A stretch of 64,000 bases of DNA, from contig JAEUVF010000007.1 of assembly GCA_016787265.1 (NCBI GenBank), positions 18,619-82,618 on the forward strand. The letters run 5' to 3'. Positions within the stretch are counted from its first letter, which is position 1; each line of letters begins with the position of its first letter. The notes under the pieces were generated by a model. It made no database searches and was not told the DNA's origin. It saw only the letters and a list, made by a program, of their open reading frames with translations. Position numbers and translations under genes: made by a program. Origin of the DNA: Flavipsychrobacter sp. GTDB lineage: Bacteria; Bacteroidota; Bacteroidia; Chitinophagales; Chitinophagaceae. Of this stretch, positions 37,009 through 47,591 are shown piece after piece.

Positions 37009-37812
37009 ATGAGCAAAACCATAGCCATCATAGGCGGAGGAAACCTCGGCCTGTCCATTGCGGAAGGATTGACTGCGGGAGGATTTTTATCTCCCGGCCA
37101 GATCACCATCACGCGTCGCAATACCACCCTGCTGCAGCCTTATCAACAGCAGGGTATGACCATAACCAGTGATAATGCCGCCGCTGCCGCAGGTTCGGAT
37201 GTGATCCTGCTGGCGGTCAAACCTTTTCAGATCAGGGAAGTGATCCGGGAGATTGCACCGAACCTGTCAGCCGATAAACTATTGATTTCAGTAGTAACCG
37301 GTGTAAGTATGCAGGAAATGCGTACAGAATTGCTGGAGGACAGGGTTCCGGCGATCTTTCGGGCCATGCCCAATACGGCGGTAGCCATCCGCGAAAGCAT
37401 GACCTGCCTAAGCCATTCCAAAGCTAAGCCCGACCAGGTAGACTGGGTTTTAGAGTTATTTAGCCAGGTAGGAAGAGTGGTAATCATTGATGAAAAGCTG
37501 ATGGATGCGGCTACTGTACTCGGAGCCTGCGGTACTGCTTACGCGATGCGTTATATCCGCGCCAATATTCAGGGAGGGATTGAAATCGGATTTGATGCCA
37601 AAACAGCCAGTCTGATAGCTGCTCAAACGGTAAAAGGGGCAGCGGAACTGCTGCTACAGAAAGGTACCCACCCGGAATATGAAATAGATAAGGTAACAAC
37701 ACCGAAAGGCTGTACTATTGCAGGACTGAACGAAATGGAGCACCAGGGGTTCAGTTCTTCCCTTATTAAAGGGATATCAGCGAGTTTTTTGAAAATACAG
37801 GCCGACAAATAA
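37009..37812 (+). CDS. proC: pyrroline-5-carboxylate reductase
   Basis: 267 residues. 'KTIAIIGGGNLGLSIAEGL' is the dinucleotide-binding motif, 'DVILLAVKPFQIREVI' and 'ISVVTGVSMQEM' follow, 'RAMPNTAVAIRESMT' is a ProC signature, and the C-terminal 'VTTPKGCTIAGLNEMEHQG' is the substrate loop. It reduces P5C to proline with NAD(P)H. It starts 18 bp after hldD and is likely cotranscribed. Confidence 0.95.
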   Translation: MSKTIAIIGGGNLGLSIAEGLTAGGFLSPGQITITRRNTTLLQPYQQQGMTITSDNAAAAAGSDVILLAVKPFQIREVIREIAPNLSADKLLISVVTGVSMQEMRTELLEDRVPAIFRAMPNTAVAIRESMTCLSHSKAKPDQVDWVLELFSQVGRVVIIDEKLMDAATVLGACGTAYAMRYIRANIQGGIEIGFDAKTASLIAAQTVKGAAELLLQKGTHPEYEIDKVTTPKGCTIAGLNEMEHQGFSSSLIKGISASFLKIQADK

Positions 37813-37884
37813 TATTTGATTCAGTTGTTCGTTTAAGTTCAAGGAAGAGGTAAGGGAAATCACCTAGAGATTAAGTTTTTTTTA

Positions 37885-37892
37885 TACCTTTG
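37885..37892 (+). promoter_or_regulatory. -7 promoter element TACCTTTG
   Basis: TACCTTTG lies 37 bp before the ATG of the small membrane peptide gene at 37930. It gives this gene a separate transcription start from proC. Confidence 0.5.
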
Positions 37893-37929
37893 CCGCTCCA
37901 ACCCTGTGAATAACATAGAATTTAAAAGT

Positions 37930-38109
37930 ATGAAGCGAAATTTAAGTGTCTGGATATTGTTGGTGGAGATATTGGCGATCGTTGTGATTCACTCGAATAA
38001 GGATCAGGCGGAAAAAATAAAAGAGATCTTCATGAAAAGAAATCATTCCGCATTCATAAAAACAACTCCAATTCAGCCGATGGAAGTTTCTCAATTGAAC
38101 ATAAAGTAA
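37930..38109 (+). CDS. small single-helix membrane peptide
   Basis: 59 residues beginning 'MKRNLSVWILLVEILAIVVI'. One hydrophobic helix at residues 6-20 is followed by a Lys-rich, partly amphipathic tail (KDQAEKIKEIFMKRN). An in-frame GTG at 37906 is less likely. No family is recognised. The support is its context: an upstream TACCTTTG element, this ORF and a strong terminator form a self-contained 290-bp unit. Confidence 0.55.
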   Translation: MKRNLSVWILLVEILAIVVIHSNKDQAEKIKEIFMKRNHSAFIKTTPIQPMEVSQLNIK

Positions 38110-38134
38110 TAAGCAATAATCACCAAAAGGAAAA

Positions 38135-38172
38135 AATAGGCATCCGGGTTTCCGGGTGCCTATTGTCTTTTT
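38135..38172 (+). terminator. Rho-independent terminator after small peptide gene
   Basis: Stem AATAGGCATCCGG (38135-38147) pairs with CCGGGTGCCTATT (38152-38164) with one wobble, loop GTTT, then GTCTTTTT. It is 25 bp after the peptide stop codon. Confidence 0.85.
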
Positions 38173-38176
38173 ACCC

Positions 38177-38184
38177 TATCTTTG
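38177..38184 (+). promoter_or_regulatory. -7 promoter element TATCTTTG before pyrG
   Basis: TATCTTTG follows the terminator directly and lies 165 bp before the pyrG start, which gives a long leader (38190-38349) in which I see no clear riboswitch. Confidence 0.4.
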
Positions 38185-38343
38185 CATGACCTCCCGGATG
38201 AACATATTGCAATTTTCCGCAAGGTCACATCAGCCGCGTTCACTATAATAAAATTTATCAGGTAATTTGATTTGCAACTGGCCTATTGGCCAAGGGCAAT
38301 TATTTTTTTGAACGTAGCCCATTGGAATAAAAATTGAAACTGA

Positions 38344-39987
<1,644 letters not shown>

Positions 39988-40005
39988 AGTGACGGGGCGT
40001 GGCCT

Positions 40006-40033
40006 CTCACGTTTCACGTCTCACATCTCACGT
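40006..40033. repeat. heptamer array, four copies of YTCACRT
   Basis: CTCACGT, TTCACGT, CTCACAT, CTCACGT in tandem (40006-40033). On the minus strand the copies read ACGTGAG, ATGTGAG, ACGTGAA, ACGTGAG, sharing the GTGA core of the GGTGAAA arrays elsewhere in the window. It lies between pyrG and yidC. Confidence 0.75.
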
Positions 40034-40077
40034 TTTCCCTATCTTCGCAGGTCTTAAAAATAGTTTGGATGCAAAGC

Positions 40078-41916
40078 ATGGATCGTAATACGATAATTGG
40101 TTTTGTGCTGTTAGGGGTACTTCTTTTTGTTTATCTGTTTATTTCTTCCAAGAGTAGCAGGGAATTAGAGGCACAACGGCTCCGGCAGACGGATTCACTG
40201 GCAAAAATTGAAATGGCCAAACAGCAGGCTGCCCAGGCAAGGATCAAGGACAGTGCTGCGCAGGTAACTGCAACACTGGACTCGAATGCCACAGGATGGG
40301 CCCGTCACCTGGTTGGGACCAGTTCATTTCATACCATAGAAACGGACCTCTTAAGAGTAAAATTCAGCAACAAAGGTGGTCAGCCGGTGCAGGTAGAACT
40401 GAAAAAGTACAGTCGCGCAGACAGTAGCCTGGTTTCAGTAATAGAAGATGGCAGCGACCAGTTCAGCTTCCCGGTTTTGACAGCTCCAAACCAGAGCACA
40501 GCATCTGCTGATTTGTTTTTTCAATTGAAATCTACCCAGCAGGATGCTTCTGGAAACCATATCATCGTGTATGAGGCAAGCGGTGCTACCGGCGAATCTA
40601 TTCAGCAGGAATATATTGTTCATCCGGCTTCTTACCTGATCGATTTTAATCTGAGGTTACAGGGAACTACTTCCATGATACCACAGCAGAATCTGCAACT
40701 TCAGTGGAATGTTGCGGCTATGCAACAGGAAAAGGATGCCCGGTATGAAAGAGAGCAATCGCAATTGATCCTGGTGGAAAATGGCGAATACGACTATTTC
40801 AACCTCTTCTCAAACGACACGGAAAGCTTTGATAATACCGTTCAATGGGCCAGTATCAAACAGCGCTTTTTCAACGCAACCCTGATTAATAAAGAAAAAT
40901 TCGACAAAGCAAAATTTGACTGGACTACACCTGCAGATGACAGTTCCCGCATGATCGTGGCTGTTAAAGCCAACTTTGAAAAAAAGCTTCCCGCAGGAAC
41001 CCAGGCAACTTTGCCGATGCAGTTTTACTTTGGTCCGAATGATTATAAACTGCTTCGATCACTGGGTATTGAGGACATGGATAAGATCGTGAACCTTGGA
41101 CAGGGGCCCTATGCTTTTGTCCGTCCGATTAACCAGTATATCGTAATGCCCGTTTTTGACTTTATCAAGAAGTTCTTCAATTCTTACGGTTTAGTGATCG
41201 CACTGCTGACCATTTTCATCCGGCTGATTACTTCGCCCCTTGTTTATTCCAGTTACCTGAGTGGTGCGAAGATGAAAGCCTTACGTCCGGAAATTGATGC
41301 ACTGAAAGCAAAATACGGTGATGATCAGCAGACCTTCGGGATGGAACAGATGAAACTCTTCCGTGAAGCGGGTGTTAATCCATTGGGAGGTTGTATTCCC
41401 GCGTTATTGCAAATTCCGATCTTCTTTGCCTTGTATAGCTTCTTCAATTCTTTCCTTGCATTGAGGGGAGAATCCTTTTTGTGGGCTACCGATCTGTCTA
41501 TGTATGATGTGATTACCAAAATACCCTTCCACATACCCTGGTTTGGTGATCATGTGAGCCTGTTTACACTGACGGCGGTAATTACGAGTTTCCTGATTTC
41601 TATCTACAACATGAATATGACACCGGATCAGAACAATCCGATGTTAAAATACATGCCGTATATCTTCCCTGTACTGCTGTTGTTTTTCTTTAACAGACTG
41701 CCATCGGCGCTTACCTGGTATTATACGGTCTCCAACCTGATTACGCTTGCGTTGCAGTGGGTAATTCAGAATTATATCATTGATCACGATAAAATCGTGG
41801 CTCAACTGGCAGCCAACCGGTCGAAACCCAAATCGAAGTCCAAATGGCAGGAGCGCTTGGAGCAAATGCAGGAAACACAAAAGAAGGTGCAGGAAATGCA
41901 GAAAAAAGGCAAATAG
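40078..41916 (+). CDS. yidC: membrane protein insertase YidC
   Basis: Start chosen at 40078 (MDRNTIIGFVLLG), a common YidC opening; an in-frame ATG at 40069 also exists. 612 residues. One N-terminal helix is followed by a large periplasmic beta domain to about residue 350, then the conserved five-helix core ('GLVIALLTIFIRLITSPLVY', 'NPLGGCIPALLQIPIFFALY', 'PSALTWYYTVSNLITLALQW') and a basic C-terminal tail with Gln repeats. It inserts proteins into the inner membrane with or without Sec. Confidence 0.96.
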   Translation: MDRNTIIGFVLLGVLLFVYLFISSKSSRELEAQRLRQTDSLAKIEMAKQQAAQARIKDSAAQVTATLDSNATGWARHLVGTSSFHTIETDLLRVKFSNKGGQPVQVELKKYSRADSSLVSVIEDGSDQFSFPVLTAPNQSTASADLFFQLKSTQQDASGNHIIVYEASGATGESIQQEYIVHPASYLIDFNLRLQGTTSMIPQQNLQLQWNVAAMQQEKDARYEREQSQLILVENGEYDYFNLFSNDTESFDNTVQWASIKQRFFNATLINKEKFDKAKFDWTTPADDSSRMIVAVKANFEKKLPAGTQATLPMQFYFGPNDYKLLRSLGIEDMDKIVNLGQGPYAFVRPINQYIVMPVFDFIKKFFNSYGLVIALLTIFIRLITSPLVYSSYLSGAKMKALRPEIDALKAKYGDDQQTFGMEQMKLFREAGVNPLGGCIPALLQIPIFFALYSFFNSFLALRGESFLWATDLSMYDVITKIPFHIPWFGDHVSLFTLTAVITSFLISIYNMNMTPDQNNPMLKYMPYIFPVLLLFFFNRLPSALTWYYTVSNLITLALQWVIQNYIIDHDKIVAQLAANRSKPKSKSKWQERLEQMQETQKKVQEMQKKGK

Positions 41917-41962
41917 CCAACTAAAAATGGTTATTTTCCGTCTGCTTATCAGCATGATCAAC

Positions 41963-42619
41963 ATGAAAACAACCTTTTTTACCCTACTGGGCCTTTTTTT
42001 GATGACAGGGATTTTCGCCCAGAAAAGAGTATCCGATCTGACCATCGTGTATGATGCGGTAATAACTACAGGTGCAGCTGAACCCAAGCTGGCGGATGCA
42101 TTTGACGGTGCAACCACTACAGTTTACCTGAAGGGCGGCCTGAGTCGCTCAGAAATGCAAAGTGCCCTGGCAAGTTTTACTACCATTCACGATGCAAGAT
42201 CCGGCTCTGCAGTGGTATTGCAGGAAGTGGGCGGACAAAAAGTGCTGATTCGTATGACTGCAGCCGACTGGAAAGATAAGAACCGCAGGTATGAGGGGAT
42301 TGAATTCACAACTTCAGGGGAAACCAAGCAACTGGCTGGTTATACTTGTAAAAAAGCAGTAGCCTCCCTTAAAGATGGTTCAACTTTTACGGTGTTTTAT
42401 ACAGAAGACCTGGTGCCTGAAAACAATCATTATAATTCCCAGTTTACCAACCTCCGCGGACTTCCACTTGAATACGAACTACAGCAGGGGAAACTTACGA
42501 TCAAATATGTGGTATCACAGGTTTCATTGAATCCGGTTCCGGTGTCAAAATTTGATATTCCAAAGTCGGGTTATAGGGAGATGAGTTATGAGGAAAGCAA
42601 GAAGGGGAGGAGGAATTAG
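41963..42619 (+). CDS. secreted GLPGLI/DUF4412-like protein
   Basis: The start at 41963 gives a signal (MKTTFFTLLGLFLMTGIFAQ) and 218 residues. The beta-rich mature chain with 'GATTTVYLKGGLSRSEMQSA', 'LAGYTCKKAVASLKDGSTFT' and 'LPLEYELQQGKLTIKYVV' resembles the DUF4412/GLPGLI group common in Bacteroidota, of unknown function. It follows yidC after 46 bp. Its stop codon is the first base of a GGTGAAA array. Confidence 0.65.
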   Translation: MKTTFFTLLGLFLMTGIFAQKRVSDLTIVYDAVITTGAAEPKLADAFDGATTTVYLKGGLSRSEMQSALASFTTIHDARSGSAVVLQEVGGQKVLIRMTAADWKDKNRRYEGIEFTTSGETKQLAGYTCKKAVASLKDGSTFTVFYTEDLVPENNHYNSQFTNLRGLPLEYELQQGKLTIKYVVSQVSLNPVPVSKFDIPKSGYREMSYEESKKGRRN

Positions 42620-42660
42620 GTGAAAGGTGAAAGGTGAAAGGTGAAAGGTGAAAGGTGAGA
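42619..42660 (+). repeat. GGTGAAA heptamer array, six copies
   Basis: Five exact GGTGAAA units and a final GGTGAGA fill 42619-42660 without gaps. The first G is the last base of the preceding TAG stop codon. Confidence 0.9.
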
Positions 42661-42781
42661 AGGCATTTTTAAATTAAATGGAAAATAAACCCAATAGCCT
42701 TATTCGTGAATAGAACTGGAGTAGTTCACGTAAAATAAAATTCGAAAAGAAGAAAAAGTGAAGAAAACGGTAATCGGAGGA

Positions 42782-43168
42782 TTACTTATTGATCCGTACT
42801 TTCAGATTCAGCATTTGGGTGCTGTTGTTGCAGGGAACAGTTTTACCTACAGAAATTCTGCTGTTGTAAGGCATAATGTAGGTAGTGTTTCCTTTCTGGT
42901 AGGTTACCAGGGTATTGATAGCTAAAGATCCGTTGTTGGTTTTGGAACTGTTGAACCCTAAGCTTCCTTTATAACTGGGACCGGCTTTTAACGTAAAGCC
43001 AGCAGTTGTTCGGATAGGAATAAACTCCTCTGTAGCTTTAGTAGCCTTTTTGTTTTTTTTCTCTCCACCCATACTTGCACCGGCAAAACCAGCAAAGCCC
43101 AGGAAAAGGGCAGCTACCAGCAGTTTAAGGCTGTGTCTGGAAAGTCTGGTATGGAGGTTTAACAACAT
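42782..43168 (-). CDS. small secreted protein
   Basis: 128 residues with an N-terminal signal (LKLLVAALFLGFAGFAGAS), then a Lys-rich linker (GGEKKNKKATKATEE) and a compact beta domain ('TLKAGPSYKGSLGFNSSKTN', 'LVTYQKGNTTYIMPYNSRIS'). No family is recognised. Divergent from the TPR gene at 43314, with inverted repeats in the gap. Confidence 0.6.
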   Translation of the reverse strand: MLLNLHTRLSRHSLKLLVAALFLGFAGFAGASMGGEKKNKKATKATEEFIPIRTTAGFTLKAGPSYKGSLGFNSSKTNNGSLAINTLVTYQKGNTTYIMPYNSRISVGKTVPCNNSTQMLNLKVRINK

Positions 43169-43233
43169 ATTTGTACAAAAATAGCTAAAAGATTTGGAAA
43201 ATTCTTAACCGTTGATCACAAATTTTAATATAT

Positions 43234-43264
43234 ATGTAACGCATGTTAATAAAATTTGTTACAT
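43234..43264. promoter_or_regulatory. inverted repeats ATGTAAC-N17-GTTACAT and TAAC-N4-GTTA
   Basis: Perfect 7-bp arms ATGTAAC (43234-43240) and GTTACAT (43258-43264) lie in the divergent promoter region. The inner 12 bases 43237-43248 (TAACGCATGTTA) also fit TAAC-N4-GTTA, seen at 49326-49341 and 59222-59233. Candidate operator. Confidence 0.4.
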
Positions 43265-43313
43265 AAACTTGGAACTTTTTTTTGTTTAAGGTATATTGTA
43301 TTAACCAAGATTC

Positions 43314-44735
43314 ATGAAAGAATACCCCTTTCGACAGGACAAAGAGGACATGGAGGAATTATTGAGGATGTACAACGACAGGAAATCCGGCCGTTCGAGC
43401 AGCTTTCTCGATGAGGAATCCTTTGAGAAAATCATTAATTATTTTGATGATAAGGAGGATTTGGTGCAGGCCCAGGAAGCCTGTGAGCTGGGGGTAGAGC
43501 AATTTCCCTATTCTGCAGCCCTTCTTTTCCGAAAAGCGGATATTCTGATAGCCACCCGTAAATACAGGGAAGCCCTGGAAGTACTGGATCTGGCTGAATT
43601 ACTCGATAGCAGGAATATCGAACTTTTTATTCTTCGCACAGATGCTTACTTGGCCCTGGATGAACAGGGGAAGGCCATCCACTTATTGGAAACCGCCCTG
43701 CATGAGTTTGAGGGGGAGGAAAAAATTGAGCTGCTGTTTGAACTCGCGGATGTCTACGATGACTATGAAGAGTTCGAGAAGATCTTCGATTGCCTGAAGC
43801 TCATTCTGGAGCAGGAACCAACCAATGAAGAAGCATTGTATAAAATTTGCTTCTGGACAGATTTTACCGGGCGAAATGAAGAAAGTATCAAATTACATCA
43901 ATGGATACTGGAGGATTACCCTTACAACGAGCTGGCCTGGTTCAACCTTGCCGCTGCCTACCAGGGCTTGAAATTGTATGAAAAAGCGATTGATGCCTAC
44001 AAGTATGCCATCGCGATAGATGAAAAATTTGATTATGCCTACCGGAATATGGGAGATGCCTATATCCGTCTCCGTAAGTTCAGGGATGCCATTGAAGTCC
44101 TGGAAAAGGTGCTGGAATTGTCGAGGCCCGAAGATGTTATTTTTGAGGCGATAGGTCATTGCTACGATAAGCTCAAAAACTATGGACAGGCCAGGATTTA
44201 TTACCGAAAAGCTGTACACCTGAATCCCGATGACAGCAAATTGTATTACAAAATTGCCTGTACATATATAAACGAAGAACAATGGTCTCAGGCTGTGAAG
44301 CAACTGGAAACAGCTATGCAGATCCATAAATCTGTTCCCGAATTCAACCTGGCCATGGGAGAATGTAAAGTGCAACTGGGCGAAGTAAAAGATGCTATCT
44401 TTTATTTTTCCAACGTGGTAAGAGCAAAGCCCAAAAGTGTCCAGGGCTGGGAAGCCCTGATTCGTTGTCTTTATCTGAACAGGTTTTACGAAGAAGCGAT
44501 TGAACAGGTGATGGCAGCCTTGCAGCACACCGAGGGAAAACCGGTTTTTATATATTATAAAAGTGCCATATTGTTTGCCCAGGGCAAATCCAAAGAGGGA
44601 TTACTGTTTCTGGAAAGAGGCTTGCAAAAAGCCCCTCGGCAGTTAAAAGAATTCGTTGCGTTAAACCCTACTATCCTTCAAAATCAGCTGGTGGTGGACC
44701 TGATTGCACGCCATCGAAAAACCGGAAAAGCATAA
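43314..44735 (+). CDS. tetratricopeptide repeat protein
   Basis: 473 residues, almost all TPR: about ten repeats of the 34-residue type with W/L-G/A-F/Y-A-P positions, for example 'AWFNLAAAYQGLKLYEKAID', 'AYRNMGDAYIRLRKFRDAIE' and 'KLYYKIACTYINEEQWSQAV'. There is no signal peptide, so cytoplasmic. TPR arrays serve as protein scaffolds; the partner is not evident. Confidence 0.9.
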   Translation: MKEYPFRQDKEDMEELLRMYNDRKSGRSSSFLDEESFEKIINYFDDKEDLVQAQEACELGVEQFPYSAALLFRKADILIATRKYREALEVLDLAELLDSRNIELFILRTDAYLALDEQGKAIHLLETALHEFEGEEKIELLFELADVYDDYEEFEKIFDCLKLILEQEPTNEEALYKICFWTDFTGRNEESIKLHQWILEDYPYNELAWFNLAAAYQGLKLYEKAIDAYKYAIAIDEKFDYAYRNMGDAYIRLRKFRDAIEVLEKVLELSRPEDVIFEAIGHCYDKLKNYGQARIYYRKAVHLNPDDSKLYYKIACTYINEEQWSQAVKQLETAMQIHKSVPEFNLAMGECKVQLGEVKDAIFYFSNVVRAKPKSVQGWEALIRCLYLNRFYEEAIEQVMAALQHTEGKPVFIYYKSAILFAQGKSKEGLLFLERGLQKAPRQLKEFVALNPTILQNQLVVDLIARHRKTGKA

Positions 44736-44751
44736 TGTGGCTGCTGTTTCC

Positions 44752-44759
44752 TATTTTTG
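44752..44759 (+). promoter_or_regulatory. -7 promoter element TATTTTTG before comA
   Basis: It matches TAnnTTTG and lies 28 bp before the comA ATG, just after the TPR gene stop. Confidence 0.35.
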
Positions 44760-44787
44760 CGCGGTTTCTATCCAAAAAAATGTTTAA

Positions 44788-45558
44788 ATGAATTTTAACC
44801 TATCACAAATTCCTGAACGGGTTGCCAAACCACGTAAGAGCGGAATTACCATGGTAATGGATAAGGGTCTGAGTATTGAAGAAGCAAAAAATTTTCTTAG
44901 TGTAGCACATCCGCATGTAGACATCGTGAAGTTTGGATTCGGAACATCTTTTGTAACTCCCAACCTGAGAGAAAAGATTGCCGTATATAAATCCTTTGGC
45001 ATCCCTGTTTATTTTGGTGGTACGCTCTTTGAAGCTTTCCTTATTCGTAATCAATTCGAAGATTTTATTGCCGTCTGCAAAGATTTTCAAGTGGATTATA
45101 TGGAAGTGAGTGATGGTTCTATCACCATCCCGCATGCTGAAAAATGCGGTTATATCGAAAAGCTCACAAAACACGGAACTGTTCTTAGTGAAGTGGGAAG
45201 TAAAGATGCGGCACATATTATTCCTCCCTATAAGTGGATTGAGTTGATGAGAGCAGAACTGGAAGCAGGATCTACTTATGTAATTGCCGAAGCTCGTGAG
45301 GCAGGAAATGTTGGTATCTATCGCGGAAGTGGTGAAGTTAGAGAAGGGTTGGTGCAGGAAATTCTCACCCAGATTCCAGAAGAAAAAATTATCTGGGAAG
45401 CTCCTCAAAAAGCCCAGCAGTTATATTTCATAGAGCTGATCGGTTGTAATGTTAATCTCGGTAATATCGCGCCATCAGAAATGATTTCGCTCGAAGCTAT
45501 GCGGTTGGGCCTCAGGGGTGATACCTTCCACCTGTTCCTGAATAAAGAAATGGCCTGA
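44788..45558 (+). CDS. comA: phosphosulfolactate synthase (ComA family)
   Basis: 256 residues, TIM-barrel. The family segments are 'KSGITMVMDKGLSIEEAKNF', 'IVKFGFGTSFVTP', 'VYFGGTLFEAFLIRNQFEDF', 'YMEVSDGSITIP' and 'GLRGDTFHLFL'. ComA adds sulfite to phosphoenolpyruvate to form phospho-sulfolactate; it was first known from coenzyme M synthesis and later from bacterial sulfolactate. Its stop overlaps the aroE start (TGATG). The role in this organism is unproven; a link to sulfonate lipids would be only a guess. Confidence 0.9.
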   Translation: MNFNLSQIPERVAKPRKSGITMVMDKGLSIEEAKNFLSVAHPHVDIVKFGFGTSFVTPNLREKIAVYKSFGIPVYFGGTLFEAFLIRNQFEDFIAVCKDFQVDYMEVSDGSITIPHAEKCGYIEKLTKHGTVLSEVGSKDAAHIIPPYKWIELMRAELEAGSTYVIAEAREAGNVGIYRGSGEVREGLVQEILTQIPEEKIIWEAPQKAQQLYFIELIGCNVNLGNIAPSEMISLEAMRLGLRGDTFHLFLNKEMA

Positions 45559-46295
45559 TGCGTTACTTTGGTTTAATTGGCTATCCCTTAAGTCATTCGT
45601 TCTCCAAAGCCTACTTTAACCATAAGTTTGAGCAGGAAGGAATTCCTGCACTGTATGAAAATTATCCCATCCCTTCGATAGAGGAGTTTCCGGTATTACT
45701 CCGGCAGCATCCTTCCATCGAAGGGATTAATGTTACCATTCCCTATAAAGAAGCGGTTGTCCCTTATTTACACAGTATTTCGGATGTGGTTAGAAAAACG
45801 GGTGCCTGTAATTGCATTCGCATCAGGAACGGACAGCTTGAAGGCTTTAATACAGATGTTCTGGGTTTTGAAAAGTCACTGCTGAAATCACTTCAACCAA
45901 TGCATGATCGTGCACTGGTACTGGGTACAGGAGGGGCTTCAAAAGCAGTACAGTTTGTGCTGGACAAACTTCACATACCCTATACCGTTATAAGCAGAAG
46001 AAAAGATCCTGCGGCTGGCATTATCAGTTATGATGAGCTCACTGCTGAGCTTCAGCAATCAGCTCATTTATGGATTAATACTACTCCCCTTGGTATGCAT
46101 CCGGATACGGATAGTTGTCCCCCGGTAGATTATGAACAACTTGGACCTGACCATTATCTCTACGACCTTGTTTACAATCCATCTGAAACCCTGTTTTTAA
46201 AAAAAGGTAAGGAACGGGGAGCTATAACCGAAAATGGGCACGACATGTTATTGATCCAGGCAGAGGAAGGGTGGAAAATCTGGAATGCAGACTAA
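45558..46295 (+). CDS. aroE: shikimate dehydrogenase
   Basis: 245 residues, slightly shorter than average. 'FGLIGYPLSHSFSKAYFNHK' is the shikimate-binding signature, 'INVTIPYKEAVV' carries the catalytic Lys, and 'VLGTGGASKAVQFVL' is the NADP loop. It reduces 3-dehydroshikimate in aromatic amino acid synthesis. Translationally coupled to comA. Confidence 0.94.
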   Translation: MRYFGLIGYPLSHSFSKAYFNHKFEQEGIPALYENYPIPSIEEFPVLLRQHPSIEGINVTIPYKEAVVPYLHSISDVVRKTGACNCIRIRNGQLEGFNTDVLGFEKSLLKSLQPMHDRALVLGTGGASKAVQFVLDKLHIPYTVISRRKDPAAGIISYDELTAELQQSAHLWINTTPLGMHPDTDSCPPVDYEQLGPDHYLYDLVYNPSETLFLKKGKERGAITENGHDMLLIQAEEGWKIWNAD

Positions 46296-46296
46296 C

Positions 46297-46731
46297 TTAC
46301 AACGATTCAATTGTGGCTTTGGCTTCAACTGGTATGCTGACAATTTTTTTAAGCGTATAATCATAACAGACCATACCGGTTCTTGCATTGGCAATCACTT
46401 TGCTGACTCCTGCAACTGTTTTCAGCAACTGGTAATACAGCTCAAAACCAACTCTGCCAAATTCAGTGGCGATTACTTTGACAATTACTTCCTCCCCATA
46501 AAATAATTCCTGTTTAAATTCAATGGCCACATCGCTCATGATGAGTCCGGTTCCCCCGAAATTCATTTCTGTATAACCGGCCTTTTGTAAAAATCGCATC
46601 CTGGCCTCATGAATGATACTCAGGATGGTATCATTACCAACATGGCCTCCATAATTAAGATCGGTGATGCGAACAGGAAGCCGGGTTTCAAATGAAAATC
46701 CGGATGGCATGGTGAGTTTGATGCGGGCCAT
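46297..46731 (-). CDS. acyl-CoA thioesterase (4HBT hot-dog fold)
   Basis: 144 residues. 'VRITDLNYGGHVGNDTILSI' with Asp and the following 'HEARMRFL' is the YbgC/4HBT hot-dog active-site pattern. The later 'VIVKVIATEFGRVGFELYYQ' completes the hot-dog sheet. It hydrolyses short or medium acyl-CoA thioesters. The last gene of a four-gene minus-strand run from rdgB, and convergent with aroE by 1 bp. Confidence 0.88.
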   Translation of the reverse strand: MARIKLTMPSGFSFETRLPVRITDLNYGGHVGNDTILSIIHEARMRFLQKAGYTEMNFGGTGLIMSDVAIEFKQELFYGEEVIVKVIATEFGRVGFELYYQLLKTVAGVSKVIANARTGMVCYDYTLKKIVSIPVEAKATIESL

Positions 46732-46742
46732 TTAAGCAGTGT

Positions 46743-47591
46743 TTATTTTTCCTCCAGAATTTCCACTAACTGAAGTATATCAAAAAGATTTCCCGGATCG
46801 GGAGTATATTGAGAGGTGAGTATTTTTTGTTCAATGGAATTAATGGAAGATCGGTTATATACGTTGTCACCAGGATAGGTCAGCTGGTGATAAATCGGAG
46901 CATACTTGGCAGACAGGCGTACCGGGTTGCCGGTATTGGATGCGATGCGGATGTATCGCCGATCTGTTTCCTGTACGGGTAATTGTTTGAGCGCGGGATT
47001 CAAAAACTGGCTAACCAGCTCTTTTTGCCAGTTCCTTCCTGTTGTTTCCATCGAAATGCGATTTCGCTTTACCAGGGAATATGCCGGATCTCTTGGATCA
47101 CGATTTTTTCCTCCCTGATTCCGATTAAAAGCTGTTTGTTTATCAGGATACGTTGCATCGGTATATTCCTCCACAGAAGGTGTTGTCGAAAGAGCAGGTG
47201 GAACTGCCCCCGACGGAGTGGCTGCAGCCTGTTCGGTAGTAAGCGGAATCGTAGAGGTTGCCATCTCCCCGCCACCTTTAAATGGGGATGACCAGAGAAA
47301 CCAGGCAATAACACCGATTATTGCAGCTGCTGCTCCATACCGGACCAGGTAGGGGGAAAGTGTTCGTACCGGAACATCTCCTATTTTAAAAGCAGGTTGA
47401 GGTGTGCCGGAGACTTGTTCAGTGATGGCTGTCCAACTGGAAACAGGAGGAGCCGCTTCCCAGTTATTGAGTTTATGTGCCAATTTTTTTTCCGCGTTCC
47501 ATTCACTCAGTTCGCGTGAGATATTTTCCCAGGCTCCCGGTGGCGGACTGGCTTCCCATTGATTTATTTTATGACTGAGTGGATCCCTCAT
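46743..47591 (-). CDS. membrane protein paired with ECF sigma factor
   Basis: 282 residues with one membrane helix ('YGAAAAIIGVIAWFLW') near residue 90. The N-terminal cytoplasmic part has two repeats of a W-E-A-x-P-P-x-x-x-W motif: 'INQWEASPPPGAWENI' and 'LNNWEAAPPVSSWTAI'. The rest is periplasmic and low complexity. Its start overlaps the sigma gene by 4 bp, so it is probably an anti-sigma or sigma-regulating partner, though there is no zinc-binding anti-sigma domain. Confidence 0.65.
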   Translation of the reverse strand: MRDPLSHKINQWEASPPPGAWENISRELSEWNAEKKLAHKLNNWEAAPPVSSWTAITEQVSGTPQPAFKIGDVPVRTLSPYLVRYGAAAAIIGVIAWFLWSSPFKGGGEMATSTIPLTTEQAAATPSGAVPPALSTTPSVEEYTDATYPDKQTAFNRNQGGKNRDPRDPAYSLVKRNRISMETTGRNWQKELVSQFLNPALKQLPVQETDRRYIRIASNTGNPVRLSAKYAPIYHQLTYPGDNVYNRSSINSIEQKILTSQYTPDPGNLFDILQLVEILEEK

